Positions 1 to 7,522 of a stretch of 10,238 bases of DNA are shown one piece after another. Every line of letters starts with the position of its first letter. The stretch's first letter is position 1. Source of the stretch: an uncultured Litorilinea sp. (GTDB lineage Bacteria > Chloroflexota > Anaerolineae > Caldilineales > Caldilineaceae). Location of the stretch: positions 1 to 10,238 of the forward strand of contig CAKZVN010000013.1 of NCBI GenBank assembly GCA_937922105.1. Reading direction: 5' to 3'. The notes below the pieces were generated by a model. The model saw only the letters and a list, made by a program, of their open reading frames with translations, searched no databases and was not told the DNA's origin. A program made the position numbers and the translations under genes.

Positions 1-878
1 GTACGCAAACAACCTGTCCCCAGCAGACGCAGCGCGGGCGCAAACGGACCACAGCGCGAGCCGACCACCGTCACTTCATCCACGACCAACCCGCTCAGGT
101 CCACCTGCTGAAGCGCCTCGACATAGGTGCTCTTTAAGACAATCGTCCCGCCGGGGCGCACCAACTGGCGCGCCGTCGCAAAACCGCCCGGCGTACCGGT
201 TGCTTCAACCACCAAATCGGCAGGCTGCTCCGCCAACTCCGCGCGCGCCGTCTCGCTGTCCAAGCACGTGACAGCCGGCGTGCCTTGCAAGACCGCCAGT
301 TTGTCCGCGTACCGCCCCACTACCGTGAGGTCACATCCGGTCGCCGCCAACACTTGCGCCGCCAATAGCGCCAGACGACCATCCCCCACCACATAGACAC
401 GTAGGGTCGGATGGACAGGAACCTGCGCCGTGATCTCAAATGCCGCCGCCAACGGCTCGGTAAAGACGGCTTGCTCATCGCGCACGTGATCGGGCACCGC
501 GTATAAATTCGCGATCGGCAGGGTCAAGTAGTCGGCAAATGCGCCGTCGCGCCCCATAATCCCCAAACTTTGACGCCGCCTGCAGTGTTTACCCAACCCG
601 CGGCGGCACAAATCGCACCTCCCGCAGCTGATGTTGATCTCGCCCACCACGCGTCTCCCCACCCACTGCGGCGCGCCCGGGGCTGCCACCACTTCGCCCA
701 CAAACTCATGTCCCATGACACCACGGTAGCCGCCCTTATATCCCGCCGTCAACTCTAAGTCGGTGGCGCAGACCCCGGCTAACCGCACCCGGATCAGGGC
801 CTCACCTGCTTGCGCGACAGGGTCGGGGTAGTTCATGACAACTTGTGGACCGGTGGGTGTCAGGACGAGTGCGCGAAT
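1..878 (-). CDS. Zinc-dependent MDR alcohol-dehydrogenase-like protein (3' end beyond window)
   Basis: This is a medium-chain dehydrogenase/reductase, a cytosolic NAD(P)-dependent oxidoreductase; its substrate cannot be read from the sequence. Translated from 878, the frame is open to base 1 (about 292 codons). It shows the catalytic-zinc site (C37 in GVCATD, H in MGHEFVG, E in FTEPLAAA) and the structural-zinc lobe with four cysteines spaced C-x2-C-x2-C-x7-C (SCGRCDLCRRGLGKHC). A Rossmann turn (VVGDGRLALL) and a late GSRCGPFAPAL stretch follow. The WVGRRVVGEIN and GSRCGPFAPAL motifs resemble the MDR-like group annotated as zinc-dependent alcohol-dehydrogenase-like. I chose ATT at 878 because homology to the usual MDR N-terminus (MRALVL-type) begins there and AAAGGGGG lies six bases upstream. 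The first in-frame ATG, at 836, would remove the first beta strand. The C-terminus lies outside the window. Family call is firm; start codon is less certain. Confidence 0.88.
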   Translation of the reverse strand, partial: MRALVLTPTGPQVVMNYPDPVAQAGEALIRVRLAGVCATDLELTAGYKGGYRGVMGHEFVGEVVAAPGAPQWVGRRVVGEINISCGRCDLCRRGLGKHCRRRQSLGIMGRDGAFADYLTLPIANLYAVPDHVRDEQAVFTEPLAAAFEITAQVPVHPTLRVYVVGDGRLALLAAQVLAATGCDLTVVGRYADKLAVLQGTPAVTCLDSETARAELAEQPADLVVEATGTPGGFATARQLVRPGGTIVLKSTYVEALQQVDLSGLVVDEVTVVGSRCGPFAPALRLLGTGCLR

Positions 879-884
879 GTTCCG

Positions 885-893
885 CCCCCTTTC
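885..893 (-). promoter_or_regulatory. Shine-Dalgarno that decides the ATT start of the dehydrogenase
   Basis: On the minus strand the sequence GAAAGGGGG ends six bases before ATT at 878. It is the only purine-rich ribosome-binding candidate in this leader. It is about 48 bases from the first in-frame ATG at 836, which is too far to serve that codon. Confidence 0.6.
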
Positions 894-902
894 AATCGTA
901 GC

Positions 903-934
903 GGCGCGCCACAACGGGGAGTTGTGTGCGCGCC
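903..934 (-). repeat. Long bulged inverted repeat in the leader of the dehydrogenase gene
   Basis: The arms are 903-915 (GGCGCGCCACAAC on the plus strand) and 921-934, separated by the loop GGGGA at 916-920. The reverse complement of the right arm is GGCGCGCACACAAC, so the arms pair over 13 bases with one extra base bulged. On the minus strand the hairpin ends about 10 bases before the Shine-Dalgarno of the dehydrogenase. No T-run follows on either strand within a few bases, so it is not a textbook intrinsic terminator. It could be an mRNA leader hairpin or an operator. Confidence 0.6.
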
Positions 935-1001
935 CGGTTTCCTATCATCTATCTTACCATAAACAACGACGTATCGGCCTGCATACTGCCTGTGTGCCAA
1001 T

Positions 1002-1035
1002 CGAAAAGGCGACGAGGCATATCCCCCGCCGCCTT
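1002..1035 (-). terminator. Probable intrinsic terminator of the secDF unit
   Basis: Read on the minus strand, AAGGCGGCG (1035-1027) pairs with CGTCGCCTT (1014-1006) over nine positions, one being a G-T wobble, around a 12-base loop. It begins 24 bases after the secF stop. The tail is short: two T residues after the stem, giving four in a row with the stem end, so termination efficiency is uncertain. Confidence 0.5.
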
Positions 1036-1059
1036 GTCTCTGTTTTCTTGGAGCGGTTG

Positions 1060-2010
1060 CTATGCCGTTGCGCCGCCGTCTGCCAAGCGCACACCGCTCT
1101 TCCCGCGCGCGCCCAACAACGATCCTTCTTCCCATGCCACCAACAACGGCGTGGCATTGAAGATAGAACTATAGGTTCCCGATACCATGCCCACCAGCAT
1201 GGTCGCCATAAACTGCTGCAAGCTGGCTCCACCGAAGACAAGGATCGCCACCAAGACCAACAACACCGTGATCTGCGTCCCCAACGACCGCTGCATGGTC
1301 TCCAGCAAACTGCGGTTGGCGATCACGCCGAAGGCCTCGCCCCGATAGCGCCGCGTGTTCTCGCGGATGCGGTCGAAGACCACAATCGTGTCATTCACAC
1401 TGAACCCGATTACCGTCAGGATCGCGGTCAAAAAAAGCGCATCAACTTCCCACCCTGCAATCAGGTTCATCACCCCCACAAAACTGATGGTCACCAACAC
1501 ATCATGCACCAACGCCACAATCGCGCAGGTCCCATAGCGGAAGGGGTGTGACACTTGGCGGAAGGCCCATGCGATGTACAACAAAATGCCGACCGATGCA
1601 ATCACCACAGCTACCACCGCGGCGCGGCTCACCTCGCTGCCAATCGCCGGGCCGATGCTGCGATAGAAGCGCTCGTCAAACTCGCCCAGCCGCGCCACAA
1701 TGGCGCCTTGCAGCAGCGCCTTCTCCTCCGCGGTAATCTCCTTGAACTTCACCTGGACGGTCTGGTCGTTCTCCACATGATACGCCATGGTGTCGGCGTA
1801 TCCTCGCTCCACAAAGATCTGGCGCACCTCTGCCGGCGCCACATCCTGGGGAAAGCGCATCTCCCACAGCGTACCGCCGGTAAAGTCAATGCTCAGCGGC
1901 AACGGTGTCCCCCGCGTCGTCAACGAATAGATCATGAACAGGATACCCGGAATGATCAAGATCAGGGTAATGGTGTACCAAAGCGGGCGACGCCCCACGA
2001 TGTCGTACAT
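1060..2010 (-). CDS. secF: Protein-export membrane protein SecF
   Basis: SecF is an inner-membrane subunit of the SecDF complex, an RND-type proton-driven pump that assists SecYEG-dependent protein export. The 316-residue product has the expected plan: a first membrane helix at about residues 11-29, the SecF signature IDFTGGT at 41-47, a periplasmic domain to about 125, then five further helices from about 130. The family motifs VHDVLV (168-173) and IGFSVNDTIVVFDRIREN (201-218) are present; D170 and D207 lie in the membrane region used for proton coupling in this family. Length is normal. ATG at 2010 is chosen because AAGGAAGA lies 7 bases upstream and homology begins at MYDIVGRRP; an in-frame ATG at 2052 would add 14 unrelated residues. 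It lies downstream of secD, but across a 238-base spacer. Confidence 0.95.
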   Translation of the reverse strand: MYDIVGRRPLWYTITLILIIPGILFMIYSLTTRGTPLPLSIDFTGGTLWEMRFPQDVAPAEVRQIFVERGYADTMAYHVENDQTVQVKFKEITAEEKALLQGAIVARLGEFDERFYRSIGPAIGSEVSRAAVVAVVIASVGILLYIAWAFRQVSHPFRYGTCAIVALVHDVLVTISFVGVMNLIAGWEVDALFLTAILTVIGFSVNDTIVVFDRIRENTRRYRGEAFGVIANRSLLETMQRSLGTQITVLLVLVAILVFGGASLQQFMATMLVGMVSGTYSSIFNATPLLVAWEEGSLLGARGKSGVRLADGGATA

Positions 2011-2031
2011 GCCGCAATCTTCCTTCGCGTG

Positions 2032-2046
2032 CGGGCCAATGGCCCG
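2032..2046 (-). promoter_or_regulatory. Small perfect hairpin just upstream of the secF ribosome-binding site
   Basis: CGGGCC at 2032-2037 and GGCCCG at 2041-2046 are perfect reverse complements around a 3-base loop. On the minus-strand mRNA the hairpin ends six bases before the purine-rich secF Shine-Dalgarno (2018-2025). It could shield or present the site, or simply be a GC-rich coincidence. Confidence 0.4.
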
Positions 2047-2121
2047 ATCCACAACCCAACCGGCGCCAAATTGCGTCCGGTGTTCAGTTCGTCAGTTCCG
2101 TGGTCTGTTCACCAAGCAGCC

Positions 2122-2221
2122 GTCATTCTGAGGAGCGCAGCGACGAAGAGTCTCGGCAGATCACCAGAGGGGGATGCTTCGCTACGTGGGCGCAACGCCC
2201 GCCTCCAGCAAGCAGCATGAC
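2122..2221. repeat. Dispersed palindromic repeat of the GTCATTCTGAGG type, in the secD-secF spacer
   Basis: The element opens with GTCATTCTG (2122-2130) and closes with CAGCATGAC (2213-2221). The two ends are inverted repeats matching at 8 of 9 positions. Inside are the partial mirror segments AGCGACGAAGAGTCTC and GGGGATGCTTCGCTA and a perfect mini-hairpin, GGGCG-CAA-CGCCC, at 2188-2200. I recognise the pattern (CATTCTGAGGAGCG...GAAGA.TCT...GATGCTTCGCT...CAGCATGAC) as an intergenic repeat type seen in many copies in several bacterial phyla. Its plus-strand translation gives spurious 'VILRSAATK..DASLR' peptides in protein databases. No transposase and no clear target duplication are visible. 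Copy number in this genome cannot be judged from one window. Confidence 0.7.
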
Positions 2222-2248
2222 TATCTTCGACACTTGGCGATCAAACCA

Positions 2249-3652
2249 CTAAATGCCCAACAGCGCGCGGCTTTGGCTCAACCGCTGTCCGCCGGCAGAC
2301 AAGACCGCGCGCATGAAAGTGCGCGAGATCACCACCGCCGTGAACATGGACAGCACCACACCGATGCTCAACGTCACGGCAAAGCCCTTCACCACGCTTG
2401 CACCAAACGTATTGCCGAACCAATACAACACCGCGCAGCTGATCAACGTGGACAAATTGCCGTCGCGGATCGCCAACCACGCCCGGCTGAACCCTGCTTC
2501 TACTGCCAGTCGCAAGCTGCGCCCGTTGCGAATTTCTTCCTTCATGCGCTCGAAGATCAGAATATTGGCGTCCACCGCCATCCCCACCGACAAGATAAAC
2601 CCGGCAATCCCCGGCAGGGTCAAGGTCACCGGAATTAGCTTAAAGATCGCCAGGTTAAGCAAGACATAGATCACCAACGCCACCGATGCCAACAGCCCCG
2701 GCAAACGATAGAGCGCCAACATAAAGAGCAGCACCGCTGCCACGCCAAGAATCCCAGCGCGCAAACTGCTCTCCACCGAGTCGCGGCCCAGGCTCGCGCC
2801 GATGGTGCGAATATCAATCACCTTCAGCGGCACGGGCAGCGCACCATAGCGCATCTGCACCGCCAGCGACTCGGCGTCGGCACGATCAAATTGCCCGGTA
2901 ATCACACCCGAATCGCGAATCGCGGCATTGATCACCGGCGCCGACAGCACGCGACCGTCTAGCACAATCGCCATCGGTTGACCGATATGCGCGCGGGTAT
3001 ACTCGAAAAACTGCTCGCCGCCTGCCGGGGTCAGTTCGAAGTTGATCTGCCACTGGTTGAATTGGTCCTGGGTTGCCACCGCAGTACGCAACACGTCACC
3101 GGTCATCACCGTGCGAAACACACGGTCGGTATACACCGGCAACAGTTCCGGGCGCACTCGCCCAGCCAAAATATCCGCTTCCAAATCGGTAGCCACGGTG
3201 GGCCGGTTGGTGGTATTGATCACCATCCCCTGGCTCAGCGTCAACCCCGCCGGATCAACAAATTCCAATTGGCCTGTGGAGCGCAACGTCTCCACCGCCG
3301 CGTCCGGGTTGCTGATGCCGGGCAACTCCACAATGATGCGCAAATCGCCCTGGGCTTGGACAACCGCCTCCGCCACGCCCAGACCATTGACACGGCTTTC
3401 CACAATGCTGCGCGCCGTATCCATGGCCCCATCTGCCGGGCTTTGCCCCTCTGCAAGGTCAGCTTCCAACAACACCTGCGTGCCGCCCTGCAAATCCAGC
3501 CCCAGCTTAAACTCGCTTAGGTCCCGCGGGGTTTCGCTGCCCAGCGATACGATGCGCTCGAACCACGCCGGATGATCAATGGGCAACACAATGTAGAAGG
3601 TCAGCGCAGCCAACAGCAGTACCAAGACCAGCGAGACCGAATTTGTTCGCAT
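2249..3652 (-). CDS. secD: Protein-export membrane protein SecD
   Basis: SecD partners SecF in the proton-driven complex that pulls exported proteins out of SecYEG on the outer face of the membrane. The 467-residue product has an N-terminal helix at about 6-24, the signature FKLGLDLQGGTQVLLE at 48-63, a long P1-type periplasmic region to about 290, and a five-helix membrane block from about 298. The hallmark segment LPGIAGFILSVGMAVDANIL (346-365) and FERMKEEIRNG are well conserved; D361 is in the proton-coupling motif. It is at the compact end of the family range, as usual outside proteobacteria. The start is ATG at 3652. GTG at 3658, two codons upstream, is a real alternative because GGGAG lies 5 bases before it, against 11 bases from the ATG. 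It is transcribed first, followed by the repeat-containing spacer and secF. Confidence 0.95.
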   Translation of the reverse strand: MRTNSVSLVLVLLLAALTFYIVLPIDHPAWFERIVSLGSETPRDLSEFKLGLDLQGGTQVLLEADLAEGQSPADGAMDTARSIVESRVNGLGVAEAVVQAQGDLRIIVELPGISNPDAAVETLRSTGQLEFVDPAGLTLSQGMVINTTNRPTVATDLEADILAGRVRPELLPVYTDRVFRTVMTGDVLRTAVATQDQFNQWQINFELTPAGGEQFFEYTRAHIGQPMAIVLDGRVLSAPVINAAIRDSGVITGQFDRADAESLAVQMRYGALPVPLKVIDIRTIGASLGRDSVESSLRAGILGVAAVLLFMLALYRLPGLLASVALVIYVLLNLAIFKLIPVTLTLPGIAGFILSVGMAVDANILIFERMKEEIRNGRSLRLAVEAGFSRAWLAIRDGNLSTLISCAVLYWFGNTFGASVVKGFAVTLSIGVVLSMFTAVVISRTFMRAVLSAGGQRLSQSRALLGI

Positions 3653-3673
3653 GCTCACAACCACTCCCGCTTT

Positions 3674-3685
3674 CGGGCCGGCCCG
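3674..3685. repeat. 12-base perfect palindrome in the secD leader
   Basis: CGGGCCGGCCCG reads the same on both strands and lies about 20 bases upstream of the secD start, inside the predicted leader transcript. The surrounding leader is very GC-rich. No function can be assigned. Confidence 0.4.
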
Positions 3686-3723
3686 CAAGCGCCGGCGGAA
3701 TCTGCACGATGCCAAACCATGCC

Positions 3724-3752
3724 ATTATAGGGTTCGCCCAGAGCAGTGTCAA
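3724..3752 (-). promoter_or_regulatory. Consensus sigma-70 promoter driving secDF
   Basis: On the minus strand TTGACA (3752-3747) is followed by a 17-base spacer and TATAAT (3729-3724). Both hexamers match the housekeeping consensus at all 12 positions with the optimal spacing. The predicted transcript start is near 3717, about 65 bases before the secD start. The promoter begins 14 bases after the stop of the upstream DUF4129 gene, in a locally AT-richer stretch, so secDF should be independently expressed. Confidence 0.85.
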
Positions 3753-3766
3753 ATCATTCCGGCAGA

Positions 3767-5323
3767 TTAAAACGCCACCGGGTGCTCTCGGCGCGTCCCA
3801 GCCCCCTCCTCGCTATCGGGGTGATTGGCGGACTCCGGCTGTGACTGCGTCACCGCCGGCGCAACCTCCGCCCACGCCTCCTGTGCTGCGCCGACTTGGG
3901 CAGCCTCCGGCAACCGTTCCCCATATCGTGCCGTTATGTACGCCTGGGTGATGGTCATCCAAGCGGCGTCATGACCGGGCCAACGCGCCGCCAAGCGCCC
4001 CATGTATTCACGCGGCGTCTGATCCGGCAGTCGCGCCAGCCCCGCAGCGCTTGCCAGCGCCAACAACTGCTGATAGAGTGCGCGCAGCGCGCGGCGGCTC
4101 GCTTCCTCGCCGTCCAGACCCAAAAACGGCGCGATTGCCCTGCGTCTGCCCCGCCCCCAGGCTCGCAGCCGGCGCCAAAGGGCAGCCATCTGCTCCTGCA
4201 GCAAATCGCCGGTCAAGATCGTCTCGCGCGTTTCGTCCGGGTCGTTCTCGCGTTCGCGGCGATAAAAGCGCACCAAGAGCGCAATCGCCACCGCCATCAC
4301 CACCAGCAGCCCCACCACGCCCAACCAGCGCAGCGATTCCTCTGCCGCAGGCGAAAGCGCAAAAGGGGATTGGCTTGTCAATTCCTCCAGTTGTTGCCCA
4401 AAGCCTGTCTCCTGGACTTCGCGCGGCTCCTGCTCCGCCAGCTGAGCGCGCAACCACTCGATCAGCGGCGTCAGAATCAGAAAGAGCACATAAGTCAGGG
4501 CCAAGATGACATAGCCCACCAGCATCGCCAACCAACGCAGCGGAATCGCCACCCACTCCAACACTTGGGCCGCAGTTCCCGGCGTGATCAGCGCTCCCAA
4601 GCCCAAGCCCACCACCAACATCAACCCGATCACCACCGCCACGCTCACCAGCCAGTCACGGCTCAGAGCAGGCGGCGCGCCGCGATCACTGCCCCACGCG
4701 CGTACACTGCGCGCCAGTTCCAGGCTCGACAGCGCCAGCGCGGACAGGCTCGACGCGACCAACACCATCACCCACTGCTCCGCGCCCGCAGGCAGCCCAC
4801 CACGGTCGAGTTGACCCGCCACCGCCAGCAGGGCAAAGGCTGCATAGGCGGTCGCGCACGTGCGCCACACGTCATCGCGCGTGCGCCGGGCAGAAGCATC
4901 CGCCACCCCGCGCATCCACAGCCCCGCCGCCACAAAGAGCGCAAAGAGCACGGGCGACAGCTCCCCTTCCCAGCGCGTCACTTCCGCAACCAAGAGCGCA
5001 AACCAGCGCAAGTCCACCAGCGCTGTCTGCCCCGCCGTCAACCTCCACCAGATCAGGACAAGGATGACGAGCAAGCCGCTTCCCGCCACCCAGACACGCG
5101 TCACCACGATGGGGCGCTCTTGTTCGCCTGCCAGCCGTGCAGCCACTGTGCCCCCCAGCAGCAACAACGGCAGCGACCACAGCGGTAGCCAGGGTTCAGG
5201 CGCGCTCCCCGTCAACCAGCGCCGCAGCATCTCCAACCACGGCCAAATCCAACTCAGCCGCACCAGGACAACCAGCAGCGGCACAACCCCGTCGTTAAGC
5301 CAATGCCAGCGTGGTAAGGTCAT
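3767..5323 (-). CDS. Multi-pass membrane protein with C-terminal DUF4129 domain
   Basis: This 518-residue protein has hydrophobic segments at roughly 12-30, 47-64, 74-93, 105-115, 124-137, 156-170, 183-200, 223-246, 255-287 and 332-352, then a charged soluble tail. The tail carries the DUF4129 pattern at about 412-473: ALRALYQQLLALA, a Gly-Leu turn, LPDQTPREYMGRLAARWP, and YITARYGERLP. DUF4129 is typically found at the C-terminus of transglutaminase-like membrane proteins or in their neighbours; here no transglutaminase Cys-His-Asp core is seen. The biochemical role is unknown. ATG at 5323 is chosen over an in-frame ATG at 5341 because GGAGAGGGAG lies 4 bases upstream of it. It overlaps the end of the DUF58 gene by 29 bases, indicating one transcription unit with translational coupling. 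The last 35 residues are acidic, polar and probably disordered. Confidence 0.85.
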   Translation of the reverse strand: MTLPRWHWLNDGVVPLLVVLVRLSWIWPWLEMLRRWLTGSAPEPWLPLWSLPLLLLGGTVAARLAGEQERPIVVTRVWVAGSGLLVILVLIWWRLTAGQTALVDLRWFALLVAEVTRWEGELSPVLFALFVAAGLWMRGVADASARRTRDDVWRTCATAYAAFALLAVAGQLDRGGLPAGAEQWVMVLVASSLSALALSSLELARSVRAWGSDRGAPPALSRDWLVSVAVVIGLMLVVGLGLGALITPGTAAQVLEWVAIPLRWLAMLVGYVILALTYVLFLILTPLIEWLRAQLAEQEPREVQETGFGQQLEELTSQSPFALSPAAEESLRWLGVVGLLVVMAVAIALLVRFYRRERENDPDETRETILTGDLLQEQMAALWRRLRAWGRGRRRAIAPFLGLDGEEASRRALRALYQQLLALASAAGLARLPDQTPREYMGRLAARWPGHDAAWMTITQAYITARYGERLPEAAQVGAAQEAWAEVAPAVTQSQPESANHPDSEEGAGTRREHPVAF

Positions 5324-6512
5324 GCCACTCCCTCTCCCCACCCAGATGATAGCGCCGCACGCCGGGCAACTGCAGATCGCCGATACGCTCGCCCAGCGAG
5401 ATCAAGGTCACCCCATACTCGCGCCGGCGCAAGTCCAGCAACGCCTGTTGCACACGCGCGTTGGCGGTCGCCGAAACCACCACAATGCTGCACCCGGCAG
5501 GCAAGTGAATCCCTTCAGTCTGCAAGACCGCGTCAATGGGCCAACGTCCGAACTCCACCACCTTCGCCAGCGCCTCCAGAATATAGAGCAACTGCGCCGG
5601 GTTACTGCCCGGGCGGATGCGAATGCGCTGCGCGCCCGGCTGGGCAATCGAGTTCACATACAAGCCCACCGGATGACCATTATCCCACGCCCAGCGCGCC
5701 ACCGACGCCGCCGCACAAATGGCATACTCCTGCAAATCGCTGTCGCGCCCCTCGTAAAGATGCTCATAGGTGTTGATGTTGAGGAAGATTGCCAATGGCA
5801 GCGCGGCAGACGGCTCGAACACTTTGGTTTGCAACGCCTGGCGATGCGCGGTCGCCTTCCAGTGAATATGGCGAAAGCTGTCGCCGGGCAAATACTCGCG
5901 CGCGCCCATCATACGCAACGGGTCGTCCAAGACCCGGCGTGACGTGCGTAGCTCGCCGAACGGTCGCTGCGCCGGCAGGCCCAATGCCTCCAGCGCCACC
6001 ACCTTTGGATAGACCAGGACAATCTCCGCGTCCGCCAACTCTTGGCGCTTAAGCGCGAAGCCGAAAATGTCACCTGATGAAATCTCCGCCGGTCCGAACC
6101 GCCACGCGCCGCGGTGCAGCGGGCGAATCCGATAGCGCCGCGTCACGCGCTCATACCAGCGCAACGATAGCAAATTGACCAAGCGCGCGCGGCCTACCAG
6201 ATGGCTGCCCTCGGTCTTGGCCCCGCGCACCTCAAACGAACCGGGAATGTCATCCTCCACGCGCAGCCACGCCAGCGGCAACGGCTTGGCGTTGACAAAC
6301 TCCACCGCCAATTCCGTTTCCTCGCCGAAGAAAAGCCGCGCGCTGCCGAAGCGCCGCCGATAACCCACGCCTGCCAAACAATAGCGCGTCCACAGCTGCG
6401 ACACCCCAGCGATCAACAACAAGAACAGGCCGAGCAGGAAAAGCAAGTTATTGCGTAACAGCGCGCTGCTGATCAACAGCAGCGCAATGATGAGCCACCA
6501 AAGTGTACCCAT
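5295..6512 (-). CDS. DUF58 domain-containing membrane-anchored protein
   Basis: The 405-residue product begins with two hydrophobic helices (about 4-18 and 22-38) and continues with a cytosolic or beta-rich region. The DUF58 signature lies at about 198-233: DPLRMMGAREYLPGDSFR, then IHWKATAHRQ and TKVFEP. The C-terminal half has a von Willebrand A-like fold pattern (LAIFLNINTYE, SIVVVSATA). DUF58 proteins are routinely encoded beside MoxR ATPases and are taken to be their partners or substrates; the molecular activity is not established. ATG at 6512 is five bases after the moxR stop and has no obvious Shine-Dalgarno, so translation probably depends on ribosomes terminating moxR. An upstream in-frame ATG at 6722 would add a 70-residue low-complexity stretch that overlaps moxR, and is rejected. 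Confidence 0.9.
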   Translation of the reverse strand: MGTLWWLIIALLLISSALLRNNLLFLLGLFLLLIAGVSQLWTRYCLAGVGYRRRFGSARLFFGEETELAVEFVNAKPLPLAWLRVEDDIPGSFEVRGAKTEGSHLVGRARLVNLLSLRWYERVTRRYRIRPLHRGAWRFGPAEISSGDIFGFALKRQELADAEIVLVYPKVVALEALGLPAQRPFGELRTSRRVLDDPLRMMGAREYLPGDSFRHIHWKATAHRQALQTKVFEPSAALPLAIFLNINTYEHLYEGRDSDLQEYAICAAASVARWAWDNGHPVGLYVNSIAQPGAQRIRIRPGSNPAQLLYILEALAKVVEFGRWPIDAVLQTEGIHLPAGCSIVVVSATANARVQQALLDLRRREYGVTLISLGERIGDLQLPGVRRYHLGGEREWHDLTTLALA

Positions 6513-6517
6513 CGGAG

Positions 6518-7513
<996 letters not shown>

Positions 7514-7522
7514 GTCGCACTC

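Larger units (their letters stand above)
879..1059. other. Intergenic region between secF and the dehydrogenase gene
   Basis: This 181-base stretch holds the secDF terminator candidate, the long leader hairpin and the Shine-Dalgarno of the dehydrogenase. For a dehydrogenase promoter on the minus strand the best -10-like hexamer is TAAGAT (about 951-956 on the plus strand), but no convincing -35 lies at the right distance, so I do not call a promoter. Confidence 0.5.

Noticed and set aside
541..720. Possible frameshift in the dehydrogenase gene around the structural-zinc lobe
   Set aside because: Codon-by-codon translation on the minus strand is open and keeps all four cysteines and flanking motifs, so the gene is intact within the window.
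835..1551. 238-codon plus-strand open frame across the secF terminator region
   Set aside because: It runs antisense to secF and through the hairpins; the translation shows no family resemblance.
1555..2220. Plus-strand frame ending in a VILRSAATKSL...DASLR peptide
   Set aside because: That peptide is the translation of the palindromic repeat, a known source of spurious proteins; the rest is antisense to secF.
2126..2220. 31-codon minus-strand frame in the secD-secF spacer, considered as a SecDF-regulating arrest peptide
   Set aside because: It lies almost wholly in the repeat, has no Shine-Dalgarno that I can see, and lacks a signal-like segment.
3655..3720. 21-codon frame (starting MVWHRADS) ending just before the secD start, considered as a leader peptide
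   Set aside because: Its ATG lies upstream of the predicted transcript start from the consensus promoter, and there is no ribosome-binding site.
3896..5188. 430-codon open frame on the plus strand opposite the DUF4129 gene
   Set aside because: Low-complexity Gln/Arg/His product, fully inside a convincing minus-strand membrane-protein gene.
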